A stretch of 64,000 nucleotides of DNA from Clarkia xantiana subsp. parviflora (Eukaryota; Streptophyta; Magnoliopsida; Myrtales; Onagraceae), in contig JAPTYO010000007.1 of assembly GCA_036873135.1 (NCBI GenBank), forward strand, positions 2,090,763-2,154,762, in the 5' to 3' direction. The position numbers were made by a program, and so were the translations under genes. Position 1 is the first letter of the stretch. Every line of letters starts with the position of its first letter. The notes beneath the pieces are model-generated. The model saw nothing but the letters and a program-made list of their open reading frames with translations. It searched no databases and was not told the origin of the DNA. Of this stretch, positions 1-10,484 are shown piece by piece.

Positions 1-6
1 AAATAC

Positions 7-104
7 CTAATGATCTTCTCGAGGTAATCGGAGAGGATCGTTTTCCAGTAAGGGCCGAGGGCGGCAGAGCCTTCCACGGCGATAATCAGCTGCTTCTGCA
101 CCAT
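7..104 (-). CDS. MED25: Mediator subunit 25, first coding exon (gene continues off the left edge)
   Basis: The minus strand reads ATG at 104-102 and encodes a peptide starting MVQKQLIIAVEG and ending SDYLEKIIR, then an AG/GTATTT splice donor at position 6. This is the N-terminus of MED25, whose von Willebrand A domain anchors it in the Mediator complex; MED25 is a nuclear co-activator in jasmonate and light signalling. Only 98 nt of coding sequence is in the window. It has the same length and intron phase as exon 1 of the MED25-like gene at 45312, and residues such as SAALGPYW look closer to the canonical protein than those of that second copy. Homology to the second copy extends upstream to about position 410. 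Identity is confident; whether the rest of this copy is intact cannot be seen. Confidence 0.82.
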
Positions 105-410
105 CTTAGAATTTTCCGCCTAAATCAACGGAATACGGATTTAGAAACGACTCAGTAAGTAATTTGCGGCTGATTCAGACTCCGAATTGTGAAGTGGGAG
201 CTGAACGCGACGTGAGTGTTCCTCCACCGGTGGTCCGGAGCAAACGTAATGCGCGAAAGCGTTGGTCCAGAATGTACCTTGGAGCACAACCGAAGTACCT
301 TGGAGACTGAACCCTAAACCCTAAACTTCTAGATTGCGCCCTTCCCTTAGTCTGTGTAAAATAGTCTTGCCCACGATCTTGGTCCAGGTAAAAAAGGAAG
401 ACACATCATG
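105..410 (-). promoter_or_regulatory. MED25 upstream region with telo-box
   Basis: The minus-strand region upstream of the MED25 start is alignable by eye with 45054-45311 upstream of the other MED25-like gene, with small indels. It carries overlapping telomere-like motifs (AAACCCTAA, about 308-325), which are known elements of plant housekeeping promoters. No clear TATA box is visible. The promoter role is inferred from position and conservation between the two copies. Confidence 0.5.
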
Positions 411-742
411 TGAAATTTTACTTACGAGCACCCTTACCAATGGTCCCACAAATACACATAACTCCTCTTGAAATGGTAATCTTAGTAATAAATGTAATAA
501 GCTTAATATTTATAGAGAGAGTTTCCACGGTAGCTCTTAATTTAATAGATGGTCTAACCCTTCAAGTTGTTTATTATTAGGGTTAATTAGTAAACAGTCC
601 ACTGCACCTATATATTTTAGTCATGTTGTCAAATGCACTTATATATTTTTTCGTGTTACTAAATGCACCGATATGTATTGCTTTGTTGCTAAATACACAT
701 TTCGTCTAAATTTCGTTTATTTTTTTCATTAGTTATTCACGT
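411..742. other. AT-rich intergenic sequence
   Basis: No coding potential is seen. The stretch holds A/T-rich sequence up to the 8-bp target duplication (735-742) of the adjacent hAT MITE. Confidence 0.5.
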
Positions 743-1147
743 TAGGGTTGTCAACGGGGCGGGTCGGTGCGGGTATCACTTGCCCCGTACCCGCCCCGCG
801 GGTCGAGATGGTCGACCCGTACCCGCCCACACTGTTCGCAGGGCGGGGCGGGTCGACCCGCGGATCACCTATTAGTGGTACATAATATATTATTAGCAAA
901 TCCAATTACAAATCACAAATCCTAATTATTTTAAGTATGTATTGTATTACCTATATAGTTTTATATAAATACGTGTAATATATATATATATATATATATA
1001 AATTATCTACATACGGGGCGGGGCAACGGGGCGGGGGTGACCCCAAAACCGTACCCGCCCCACGGGTCACGGATCGCGGGTCAAAGGGTCAAAATCGGGG
1101 CGAGGCCCCGCGGGTTACGGATTACCCGTGACCCGTTACCACCCCTA
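743..1147. mobile_element. hAT-type MITE, family A, copy 1 (uninterrupted)
   Basis: The element begins TAGGGTTGTC and ends CCACCCCTA, and is flanked by a perfect 8-bp duplication ATTCACGT (735-742 and 1148-1155), as expected for hAT insertion. Both ends are very GC-rich, with runs of CCCGCCCC and GGGGCGGG, around an AT-rich core with a short TA microsatellite. It has no coding capacity. The second copy at 62325-63512 is the same element with another MITE inserted in it, so this copy serves as the empty-site reference. Confidence 0.85.
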
Positions 1148-1155
1148 ATTCACGT

Positions 1156-1966
1156 GCTACTCACATGCAAACATTTTAAATTAAAAAAATAAATAATTTT
1201 GCTAATGACATATATATCTTTCATCATCATCTTCCACAGTACCTAAACCTCTGCAGACACGTTTATTTGTATCGTTACTCGTCTTCATTGCGTTGTCGTG
1301 TCTGCTACTCGCCTATCACGGTGACTGGTCGTCGTCGCGGTGGTTGGTTGTCGTGGGTGCATGTGTAGCGCATATGTATGTAACTAACGGTGTTAGAGCT
1401 TCATGTGTATTTACAAACATAACAAAACGTATTGATGCATTCGCTTACACGTGTAGTGCATTCAGCAACAGAAACGTATAGGTCTATTCCCTTATTATTA
1501 TCCGCCAATTTCTTTATAAAAAAAATTGTTAATTGTTTGTAACATACTAATTTAATGCATTGATTGATCTGTATCATCTATAAAGTCTAAACGCAGTAAC
1601 AAATTAAACTAAGAAAACATGCTTAATAACACTACTATCATTGTTTACATCTTAAAACTCTTCTTAACAACCTTCCAAAATTTCTTGAAATTAAAACTGC
1701 AAAGATCACCAAAACTAAACCGACTAATCTTGACTAAAATAAAGAAGATGGCCTCATCATCATAATTGGTTTGCTTGCTTGAGTAAAAGTCAAGTTTTCC
1801 TCGACCCAATACTCACCGTTGATTCGCCCGTTTATTCCGACTGATTGCTTTCGGTTGCGATCGAATTCCCGGCGTCCGAAAACAAAACCCGAGATGTAGT
1901 AGAAAGGGAAGAAATTTTTCAATTTCGATTTTTTTAAATTAAAAATTATTAATATCTTCCATAATA
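1156..1966. other. Intergenic sequence, no gene recognised
   Basis: AT-rich sequence between the hAT MITE and the 3' end of the ERF gene. A 62-codon open frame at 1293-1481 resembles nothing I recognise and is probably chance. The distal part presumably includes the ERF 3' UTR. Confidence 0.5.
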
Positions 1967-2494
1967 TTAAGTGTGCTGCTCCCAAGTGTCATCGCTATCC
2001 GAATCTTCTGGGTCGGGCAGCTCGTTCAGATCGACTCCGTCAAGTACGCTCCTTACCCTGCAGCTCTTCTCCGCCGCCGCCGCCGCCGCTTCACAGCTCC
2101 GGTTGTTCATCGCCGCGTCCACCCTGGCCCCCACCTCCGTTGCCTTCTTCCTTATGAACGCCGCCGACACGTCTCTGCCGCCACCACCTGTTTCCGCCAC
2201 CAGTAGCTCGGGGAAGTTTAGCCGCGCGGAGGGGCCGCGGAGGTAGAAAACCGCCGTGTCGTAGGCCCTCGCCGCCGCCACGGGGGTGGAGTAGGAGCCG
2301 AGCCAGATCCTCGACCGCTTGTTGGGCTCCCTCACCTCCGCCACCCACTTCCCCCACTTCCTCATCCTTATACCCTTGTACGCTCTCTCTCCTCCGCCCC
2401 TCTTCCGCGTCTCCGCTCGCCGGCTCTCCGCCTCCATCATCAGCAACTCGAAAATAATAGAAGGGTACGAATCCTCAGGTGGGTCGGTGAACAA
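1967..2494 (-). CDS. AP2/ERF transcription factor, DREB A-5 (group II) type, with EAR repression motif
   Basis: Intronless 175-aa protein. A single AP2/ERF domain spans about residues 39-96 and includes [18 protein letters not shown] and the [16 protein letters not shown] core, which binds GCC/DRE-type promoter elements in the nucleus. The sequence through [16 protein letters not shown] matches ERF group II (DREB A-5). The C-terminus has DLNELP (about residues 155-160), a DLNxxP EAR motif that recruits TOPLESS-type co-repressors, followed by an acidic tail, so the protein is probably a repressor. A run of alanines lies near residue 137. The first ATG is at 2494; Met19 and Met20 (2440, 2437) sit nearer the AP2 domain and are possible alternative starts. 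Which member of the group it is cannot be settled by eye. Confidence 0.92.
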   Translation of the reverse strand: MFTDPPEDSYPSIIFELLMMEAESRRAETRKRGGGERAYKGIRMRKWGKWVAEVREPNKRSRIWLGSYSTPVAAARAYDTAVFYLRGPSARLNFPELLVAETGGGGRDVSAAFIRKKATEVGARVDAAMNNRSCEAAAAAAEKSCRVRSVLDGVDLNELPDPEDSDSDDTWEQHT

Positions 2495-2570
2495 GGTACG
2501 AGGATTTAGTAAAACGTGGGATCCAACAACATGAGTTCTGGAAATTCAGGAGAGAGAAAGAGAGTGAAGG

Positions 2571-2583
2571 CTTCATATATATA
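2571..2583 (-). promoter_or_regulatory. TATA box of the ERF gene
   Basis: The minus strand reads CCTATATATATGAAG about 80 nt upstream of the first ATG, a good TATA-box position that leaves a short 5' UTR. This is inferred from sequence and spacing only. Confidence 0.55.
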
Positions 2584-3224
2584 GGGTGAAGAAGAAGAAG
2601 AAATTAGTTTTTTTTTTTTAATAATGGTGGTGAGATTTCCGGATGGTTACACGTTGAATTCCATGAAGGATATTTTTTTTTTAGTTTTTTTAAAAAACAA
2701 TAGCAATATAATTTTTTATCATCACAATTCTATTAGCAAATAGTTTTTTTTTAATATATAAGATATTGTAATGTTTAGAAAAATTTCTGTGAACTGGTCA
2801 AAGTAAGCTTAATTAGTTTACTATTATCTTTAGACCGGTGATTGGAGTTCCGAATTGAAACCTCCGAAAACATCCGAATGTGCGTAAAAAATTACCCACA
2901 AAGTTCTTATTTATTACAAGGCATGTCACTTAGGCATATATCAGAGGTTGTCAGATGTTATCTGTCGACATCCCGATCATTTTCCTTATCTTTATGAAAG
3001 TTAATAGAAGGTTGATAAAAGTTATAATTGTAGTCTTGATTGTTTAATTATACAAAGTTAACCACCATATCTTGAAAGTACATCCGATGTTTATTGCTTT
3101 TTTTTTTTTTTTTGGCCAAGGATGTTTATTGCTTTTGATACCATTAGCACACCCGTATAATAAGAAAGTGTGTATGATGACAACGTGCACGTAGAAGTCT
3201 AGCTATAAATAAGGATTGATGTTA
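2584..3224. other. ERF upstream region and intergenic sequence
   Basis: AT-rich sequence with poly-T tracts. I see no gene and no clearly bounded repeat before the Harbinger MITE. Confidence 0.45.
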
Positions 3225-3582
3225 GAGCATCCACAATGGTATTACGTAAAAATTACGTAAACGTGGGTCCTACATATTTATTTAAGTAAAGCAACAAAAA
3301 CTATCGACAGTGGTTTTACATAGCATTCCTTAAAGATGGGACCCATACGTAACCAATTTTTTATTATAAATTAATTCATTTTATAATTAATGCTAATATC
3401 TTATTGGTGGTTGTTGGAAAATTTAATAATAAAATATATTTAAGGAATATGTTTAAGTAATACGATTGCAGAGAAAATATTTTTTACGTGTGTATTAAAT
3501 TTACGTATTACTTAAAGTGTACATAAATGTCTACGTGGCAACTTTAAAGAATACAATTTATGTAAAACCATTGTGGATGCTC
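3225..3582. mobile_element. Tourist-like (PIF/Harbinger) MITE
   Basis: The 358-bp element has 16-bp perfect terminal inverted repeats, GAGCATCCACAATGGT and its complement, flanked by the 3-bp duplication TTA on both sides (3222-3224 and 3583-3585). This end sequence and TTA target are characteristic of PIF/Harbinger-derived MITEs. The interior is AT-rich and non-coding. Confidence 0.88.
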
Positions 3583-3902
3583 TTATGTGTTTCTTTTGTT
3601 TATTCGTTGTATGTATTTTTCTGTTTCTTTTTAAAATTATTGTATTAGATAATAATAATTGAATAATGGTAGTGGTAGTAGCAGGTCGGTGGTCGGTGAA
3701 TAGATAGATATTCGTTGGGATTTGACTTTCCTTCCACGCAAATAACAGAGTGACTAATCAATCTAAGAAAGTCTTGTCTGTCTATGCGGGCTATTTTGTG
3801 ATGTTTTGCATTTTATGGACATACATTAGTCATTACTTGTCACGCCCCACCATTATTATAGTTATTTTATTTTTATTTCACTTTCATATAATAAGGGGAA
3901 AA
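3583..3902. other. Intergenic sequence
   Basis: AT-rich DNA with no recognised gene. A 71-codon open frame that starts at 3750 and runs into the next element has no recognisable features. Confidence 0.45.
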
Positions 3903-4080
3903 GAGAAATTCTTCTCTTGCACCGAGCTAACACGTGGCTCGGTGCTGGTGGCCTTCACCCACTAAAAATGGGACAACTGGCACAAATTTCCTAACCCCAG
4001 GCCACGTGTCAGCACACCATTGGTTGTAGTGGTAACAGATCGGAGCCAGCTGTTGGCTCTGATCCACGGAAGAATTTCTC
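3903..4080. mobile_element. Small foldback element (possible MITE)
   Basis: Inverted ends GAGAAATTCTTC (3903-3914) and GAAGAATTTCTC (4069-4080) bound a 178-bp GC-richer segment in AT-rich surroundings. The segment contains a CACGTG-type motif near each side. No convincing target duplication is visible, so the class is uncertain. Confidence 0.45.
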
Positions 4081-5426
4081 ATAATTTAATTTATCTAAAG
4101 TTTGATAATTTATGGAAAAATATATACTATCATACATAAAATAACTATATTTATTTATTCCGTAATAAAGATTAACGTTTTTGAATCTGGTTAGTTAAAT
4201 CTTCCTAATATTTATAGGAGATAGATATCAGAACGTGCTACGCGTGCACAGATTTTGTCATGAGAATTTTAGATGGACGTAACCATGTCGGCTTCAAGAA
4301 TAATATAAAAGTATGATCGACTCTAATTTAAATTATGTGACGTAATATTATATAAAATTAACAAAAATCTTAAAATTTAAAGTTAAATGATTAAAGGACA
4401 GAGAACAAAAACACGTTAAAGGGCTTCCAGTCCTTCAAGCATTTTACTTTAAAATTTTAAGATTAAGTTAATTTTTTTAATATTAAGTATGTATTTAAGT
4501 TAACTTTTTTTTTTTTGCTTTATAATAACTTTTTTTTTTTTGCTTTATAATAAGGCGTCACCCTTGTATCATACTCAAGTTGAGCCGATCATACTCTTTT
4601 ATTATTATCGGAGTCGGCATTGTCATGTCCTTGTAACATTCTCATGATGAAAATATGTGGGTGTAGCGCGAGATGATATCTAGTATTTTTTTTTTTTTAA
4701 TTTTACCCCTATATTTCCTATTTTCTATTTGAGTTAATTATTATATATTTTTAAATTTTTTTGTTGTCACATCATAACAATAGTTTAGTTTTTTTTTGGT
4801 AAATATAACGATAGTTTAGTTGACATTTTCATATTGTGCTTCGTCAACATTAAAAAAAAATTAACAGCAGAGTAACGAAATGGTTCATCTAATAACGTTT
4901 GTTAAACATATTGTGCAACAATCAACACAAATAGTGCATTTGACAACATGACAAAAGATAGTTAAGTAATTTACCTGGTTTTAAATGAGAATTTAACATT
5001 AGAACAAATTATAATTAGAAACTAAATAAATTTAAATAGAATAGTTTTCAAAAAAAAATTAAATTTGAGGCACAAATATATATTTTATATCCTATATTAT
5101 TATTATATATATATATATATTGTGGAAATATGCCGAATGAAAAAATATTTGGTGTCGCCGATCTAAGTGTTATCAACAAAATCGGACCGAGGGTTAAACT
5201 GGCCAAGCCACCGGATCCCGGTTCGAACCCGATCTGAACACTAGCACCTGTAGGTTGTAACAGAATAGCACCTGCACGGAGCAGCCATACACTTGTAAAA
5301 TCACACAGTCTTTCCAGAGTCTTCATAACATAATTAACACAACACAATGTCTCTCTATGAAACAACAAATTCTCAAACACAACACATAACACGGAATCAA
5401 TGTTTTCAAGATCAAATGTCAACTGA
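4081..5426. other. Intergenic sequence left of the CACTA element
   Basis: AT-rich, no recognised gene. A 28-bp tandem duplication of poly-T plus GCTTTATAATAA lies at about 4500-4553. The stretch 5150-5426 is less AT-rich and has an open frame on the minus strand; it is the sequence interrupted by the CACTA element, but I do not recognise it. Confidence 0.4.
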
Positions 5427-5694
5427 CACTACAAGAAAATCCCAATGTGCACACAGTCAAAGTGGTATGTAAGTTATGTGCAATGAAGTGTACATACTGA
5501 TTCCACACAAAAAAAACTGTGGGGATTTTAGACATGGTAAGTTGTATGCACAATTTGTTGTGTGTAATCTGAGTGGGGTGTACAAATTACACACAGAAAA
5601 AATGTGTGCAATCCGAATGAAATGTCACTTCAATCCTACCCAATTTAATACTATACCTAACCCTTTAGTAACACCTATCTCATTTCAAATATGT

Positions 5695-6060
5695 ATCTTT
5701 AGTATTGGATTTATGATTTCAATATAGTAACATTTAGTAATTAACATTTAAACTCTATTTATAACATTTAGTATTGTATTTGTGGTTCCAAAAATGTTGT
5801 ATTTAGTAACCACCAATTTAGAATCTATTTGGAGCATTTAGTATTGTATTTGTGGTTACAAAAAAGTCGGATTTAGTAACTAAAAATTAAAATCTATTTA
5901 GAGCATTTAGTATTGCATTTGTAGTTCCAAAAGAATCGGATTTAGTAACTATCAATTTAAAATCTATTTAGGGCTTTTAGTATTACATTTGCGGTTCCAA
6001 AATGTCAATTTAGTATCTAACAATTTAAATCAATTTATAATATTTAGTATTAGACCAAAG
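5695..6060. repeat. Tandem array of about 70-bp units inside the CACTA element
   Basis: About five degenerate copies of a unit containing ATTTAGTAAC and GCATTTAGTATTG repeat at 69-70-bp spacing (anchor at 5801, 5871, 5940). The array is AT-rich and non-coding. Confidence 0.75.
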
Positions 6061-7746
6061 TTAATTCTAATTGATTTATTTACCTACAGTCAATTCAATT
6101 CTAGAAATGCACATTTAGCATTACAATCATAAATTCCATAGGTTCTATTAATTGGACTCCTGTATTTATTTATAATGTTGATACTAATTATTCTCTTAGC
6201 ATTTCCAGAAGTTTTAAATTTTACGTAGAAATATTCATCCTGTAAAAATAAGCATCACTAATTTTGTATTAGTAAACTCAATCAAATAGGTTTCAATACA
6301 TGTTAAAACTTGTGTAAATACAATATATTCACAACTCAACGAATAAAACAACAATGACTTGATGAAAAGTGACAACTATCTTCATAATACGTCTTTTTCC
6401 CACAAAGTGATTCTTACCACCTGTAATAATAATAAATAAAAAGTAAAAAATAGTTATATCGTATAACATAGAAAAATACTAATACAGTCATTTGTAAAAA
6501 AATTGGTTAAAAAAATATGCTAACATAAATGAAAATATGTTGACAAATTTGAAAAGCACTTGACAAGGAAGAATAAGTGTTGTCAACATGCTTCTTATAA
6601 TGTTATCAATAATAAGCACAATGAGGTCCTCTCTGTACGGAAGTCTTGGAGGATAATAAAGAAAAACTAGAAGATTCAAGATCAATTCAAATTAGGTTCA
6701 AACCACAACTTTCAAATATATTGACAATAATGTAACTAGGTAAGTCACAACTATAAACATGGATAAGTATAGCAACTTACGTTTGTATCTTCATTCATTG
6801 CTCAACTGCAAACAAATAATAAAGAATGTGAGTGCATTAAGAATGCAAACAAGTAAAATAGAATGTGAGTGCATTAAGAAGTGTTACGTGAACAAGGACT
6901 AGGTCATCCTAGAAGCCTATTGCAAAAGAGGTTTCCGAATGCAAACTTTCCAAATAGTGCAGTAGACAAAGTATATGTAAACATATCATAAACCTATGTA
7001 CACATATGTGTAAACTTATGACGAACATATGTAAACATATCATAAACCTATGTTAGCATATCATGACCTTGTGTAAGCATATGGTTATCATATATGTTGA
7101 CAACAATATCAGACACTAGCGATTACCCAAGTGAGACCTAGACACACTAATAATTATCAAATATACTCGAATCAGACTCAACCTAATGCATTTAACACAC
7201 ACGTACGTATAAATATATAACCTACATGATTAAACTTTGGTTAGTTAATTAAATTTTTTATTATTTAAATAAACCTATATTATCTAATAGATAGCACTAA
7301 TATGAACAAAGAGAGATAGATCTCACGTTTTCTACCTGAAGAAGACGAAGAGGAGGGACGGCAGACACCTAGAGCGAGAGCACCGATGCAGAAGGATCGA
7401 TGAAATTGACGACAACAAGCGGGGAAGGCTTGATCGGTGTGGGGGAGATGTAGAACGTCCAAGTTCGATGGACTGCTGCTTGGCAGAGGGGTGGTACCGA
7501 AACCGGAGCAGACAAGCTCAATGACAGCAAACGACCGCAGCTGAGCTAATCCAGCGGCAGAGCATCGGGCGGCCGGAGCGAGACTGGAACGGCTTCTGGC
7601 GGGGCTTGGCGACAGGAGGCAGAGCTCGAAGCTGGGAGCGTCGCAGTTAGGATTGAGGTTCAATGGGAAAGAGATTTGCTCTGTTAAAAAAATCAAACAT
7701 TTAATTGTGCCCATTATATCTACTCTACAGTCTCCTTCACCAAATG

Positions 7747-7866
7747 CCGCCCATTTTTTAAATTTTGAATTTTTTTCTCAATTCCTTCTATGCAGCTCCA
7801 CGAAAATGCCGTCCATTTTTTAAATTTTGAAATTTTTTTCTCCCCTCTCTTTATTTTGCAGCTCTG
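7747..7866. repeat. Direct duplication of about 60 bp inside the CACTA element
   Basis: Two adjacent copies contain CCATTTTTTAAATTTTGAA followed by TTTTTTTCTC and a GCAGCTC tail, at roughly 62-bp spacing. Confidence 0.6.
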
Positions 7867-9752
7867 TATAATTTACGGCTTCATTCTACAAGTCGTCGTC
7901 TTGAAGAAAAAGAAGGTCCAAACATACACAGGGAGAAGACCGACTGAGCTTTTAAAAAGAAACCATTTGCAGTTGTTGAGATTCATAAAAGAAATGATTT
8001 CAATTGAACATAAAACTTCGCAAAAAATAGACAGGTCTACAGATCTAGCTCAAAGTACAGAAAACTTCGCAAAATTTAGCCAGATCTACAGATTCAGATT
8101 AAATTACCAGATACCATAAGGAGATTCAACTTGAAATATGATCTACGAACACGTTCTAGCACGCGCAGAGCTCAGAGTGAGAGATACCTTGGGGAATCCT
8201 CCCAACGAAATAGAGAAGCAGATGAGATGAAGAGCACACCACAACCTAGCCTTGTAGAGCGAAACTCCAAGTCGGGGACCAATTTGGCCATGTTTGTGGG
8301 AGGATTTTGCTGGAGGGAGCTCGAGCCCTTCAGCGGGGGGCGAGATGCGGCGGTGAGACGAGCGGGGAAACACGACGGAGAGCGAGTAGAATTGCAGAAT
8401 AGAAAAGAGAGTTGGAGTCTGTGTTGACGGTCTTGGAGGCGTAGGAATTGATTTTAAAGAGAAACAACTTCTAGGTTTTTTATGGTTGATTCAAGATGGA
8501 CGGTTGTGATAATGATACCATTATTATTTTTTTTTTTTCATTTTCCTTGCAAACTAAAAATTAAAATAGTCCAACAATTAAGGAAAACAGTCAATTTTAT
8601 TTTAAATAGAATGCGTAAGTGTTAATAATAAGTTATAAAAAATGAAGACTTTAATGTTATAACGAAACATTAATGAATTTATCTGAATTTATTTTTGGCC
8701 AAGAATGAATTAATCTGAATAAAACAGTAACATTTTCTCTAAATTAGATAATTAACAAAGTTGTATACCATAATATTAAACTAATCTAAAAATAAAAATA
8801 ATCAATAATTATGTAAGAATTTAGATAATTTACTCGCGCTTTGCGCGGAGTGTAAAATATATTTATTTATCGTTTTAAATTGTTAATTTAAAGTTTTTCT
8901 TTTGGCCAAATTGTCAAATTAAAGTTGAATGTATTAAATTTCAATAAATACAAAAACTAATATATATTTTTGGCCAACAAATACAAAAATTAATCGAAAA
9001 TCACTTTTTATATATTAGATCAGACTAGATTGGTCTTATTATTAATTAAATTAACTTAATTGAGAAAAAAACATGTTTTCATTTAACGCTAGAAGAAATA
9101 AAACTTTATACTTTACTATTATTATTATTTTTAAATTAAAATCGCTTTTGGAATAAATGTGTTATTAAGTCATTGCATTTATTATAATAATTAAAAAAAA
9201 AAATCAAATAAGGTCACACAAAGTTGATTATATTACATTAATTTAAAAATAACGCTAAAACGTGAAAAGAAATGCTAAAAGTTAATCAAAGTTAATTTCA
9301 TTATGTAAATGTATACTGGAATTAATACACCCAATTAATTATTGATATTAATTGCAACATTAAGTTATTATTAAGACAACGTGGTAATTTGTAACAATTG
9401 ACATTTCCCAGGGAAATTTTATCTTATGTAAACAACAATATAATATATGTAAACATGTGTCCATTTTACTAGTCTATTTCTCAAGAAATATATTTATTTC
9501 ATTTTACATTCGGTTTGCACACCAATTTTACACACTGCTTCCCTACATAGTTATGTTCAAAACTCCTCACTCTGATTACACACAAAAAATTAAATACAAT
9601 CTCAAATATGTGTGTATTTGGTGTGCAATCAGTGTTTAATAAAAAAGGCACATTTTCCGTACGGATTTAGAGTGGAATCGGAATCAAATTACACACATCT
9701 TTTCCCGTTTGTACAATTCTTGTGTGTATTCTAGCATTTTCTTGTAGTGTGA

Positions 9753-10484
9753 TTCATTCATCTATACCAAGGATTCATGAAGCTGGAAGCAGTACTGAAA
9801 ACATCATATGGATTAAGTCCAACATATTCGCGTACCTATGGATGAAGTTGGTGTCTGAAGTTTGAAATATTACAATCCTAGATTTCATTTTTGTTGACAT
9901 TTGGTGTCCCAAATGTCTTTTTCTCTTTTTTCAATTATTTTCATCAACACACTCACCCACTCATAATCCACCACTCTTTATTTTTCACAAAATCGTCAAA
10001 TTTCACCCAAAAGTTGAACATCCAAAATAAAATGTTTCCAGGAGAGCGGTGATTCACCCAAAAGTTGAACATCCAAAATAAAATGTTTCCAGGAGAGCGG
10101 TGATGAACAATTTTCAGCGACAATAAAGCGAAATTTATTTGCGCGGATGAGATCACCTTCTTAAGTGACGGTACCAGCAACGTGATGCGAAGGGAGCATG
10201 CATAGAAGCTCGAATTTAACAATTAGTTTCGCCTGAATTAACTTCTCTAAATTAATCACATCGAAACAGTCAGTTTAAATGTCGGCCTCCAAATTTCAAC
10301 ATAAACTAAAATTCAGACAATTAACCATAATTTTAACTAGGTGGTGGGTCAACTTTCTTCTTATTGGGGATAGCCCTCTAATTCGAACCAACAAAAATTA
10401 CATAACAGTCTAGTCTACACATCCCTGAGAATTAAGTTACCGAAACAAAAATCTTAATCTCATTCAATCCCAAATCAACATTCT
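9753..10484. other. Intergenic sequence 3' of the LRR receptor kinase
   Basis: No gene recognised. It includes the right flank of the CACTA insertion, a 51-bp tandem duplication and probably the 3' UTR of the receptor kinase gene. Confidence 0.45.
10002..10103. repeat. Perfect 51-bp tandem duplication
   Basis: Two adjacent identical copies begin TTCACCCAAAAGTTG (10002 and 10053). The period is a multiple of three, and an 89-codon frame on the minus strand stays open through both copies. I do not recognise a protein family in it. Confidence 0.85.

Larger units (their letters stand above)
5427..9749. mobile_element. Non-autonomous CACTA (En/Spm) DNA transposon
   Basis: The 4,323-bp element starts CACTACAAGAAAAT and ends with the exact inverse ATTTTCTTGTAGTG, flanked by the 3-bp duplication TGA (5424-5426 and 9750-9752). 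These are diagnostic of CACTA transposons. Both subterminal regions are dense in short TGTGTG/CACACA motifs (such as ACACACAAA and TGTGTGCAATC), the usual transposase-binding zone. I find no transposase reading frame, so it depends on a partner. The interior holds a roughly 70-bp tandem array, a GC-rich island at about 7320-7660 and a GC-rich segment at about 8130-8430 with short open frames that I cannot assign. Confidence 0.9.

Noticed and set aside
5190..5240. GGTTCGAACC motif resembling a tRNA B box
   Set aside because: No A box or foldable tRNA cloverleaf around it; not called as a tRNA gene.
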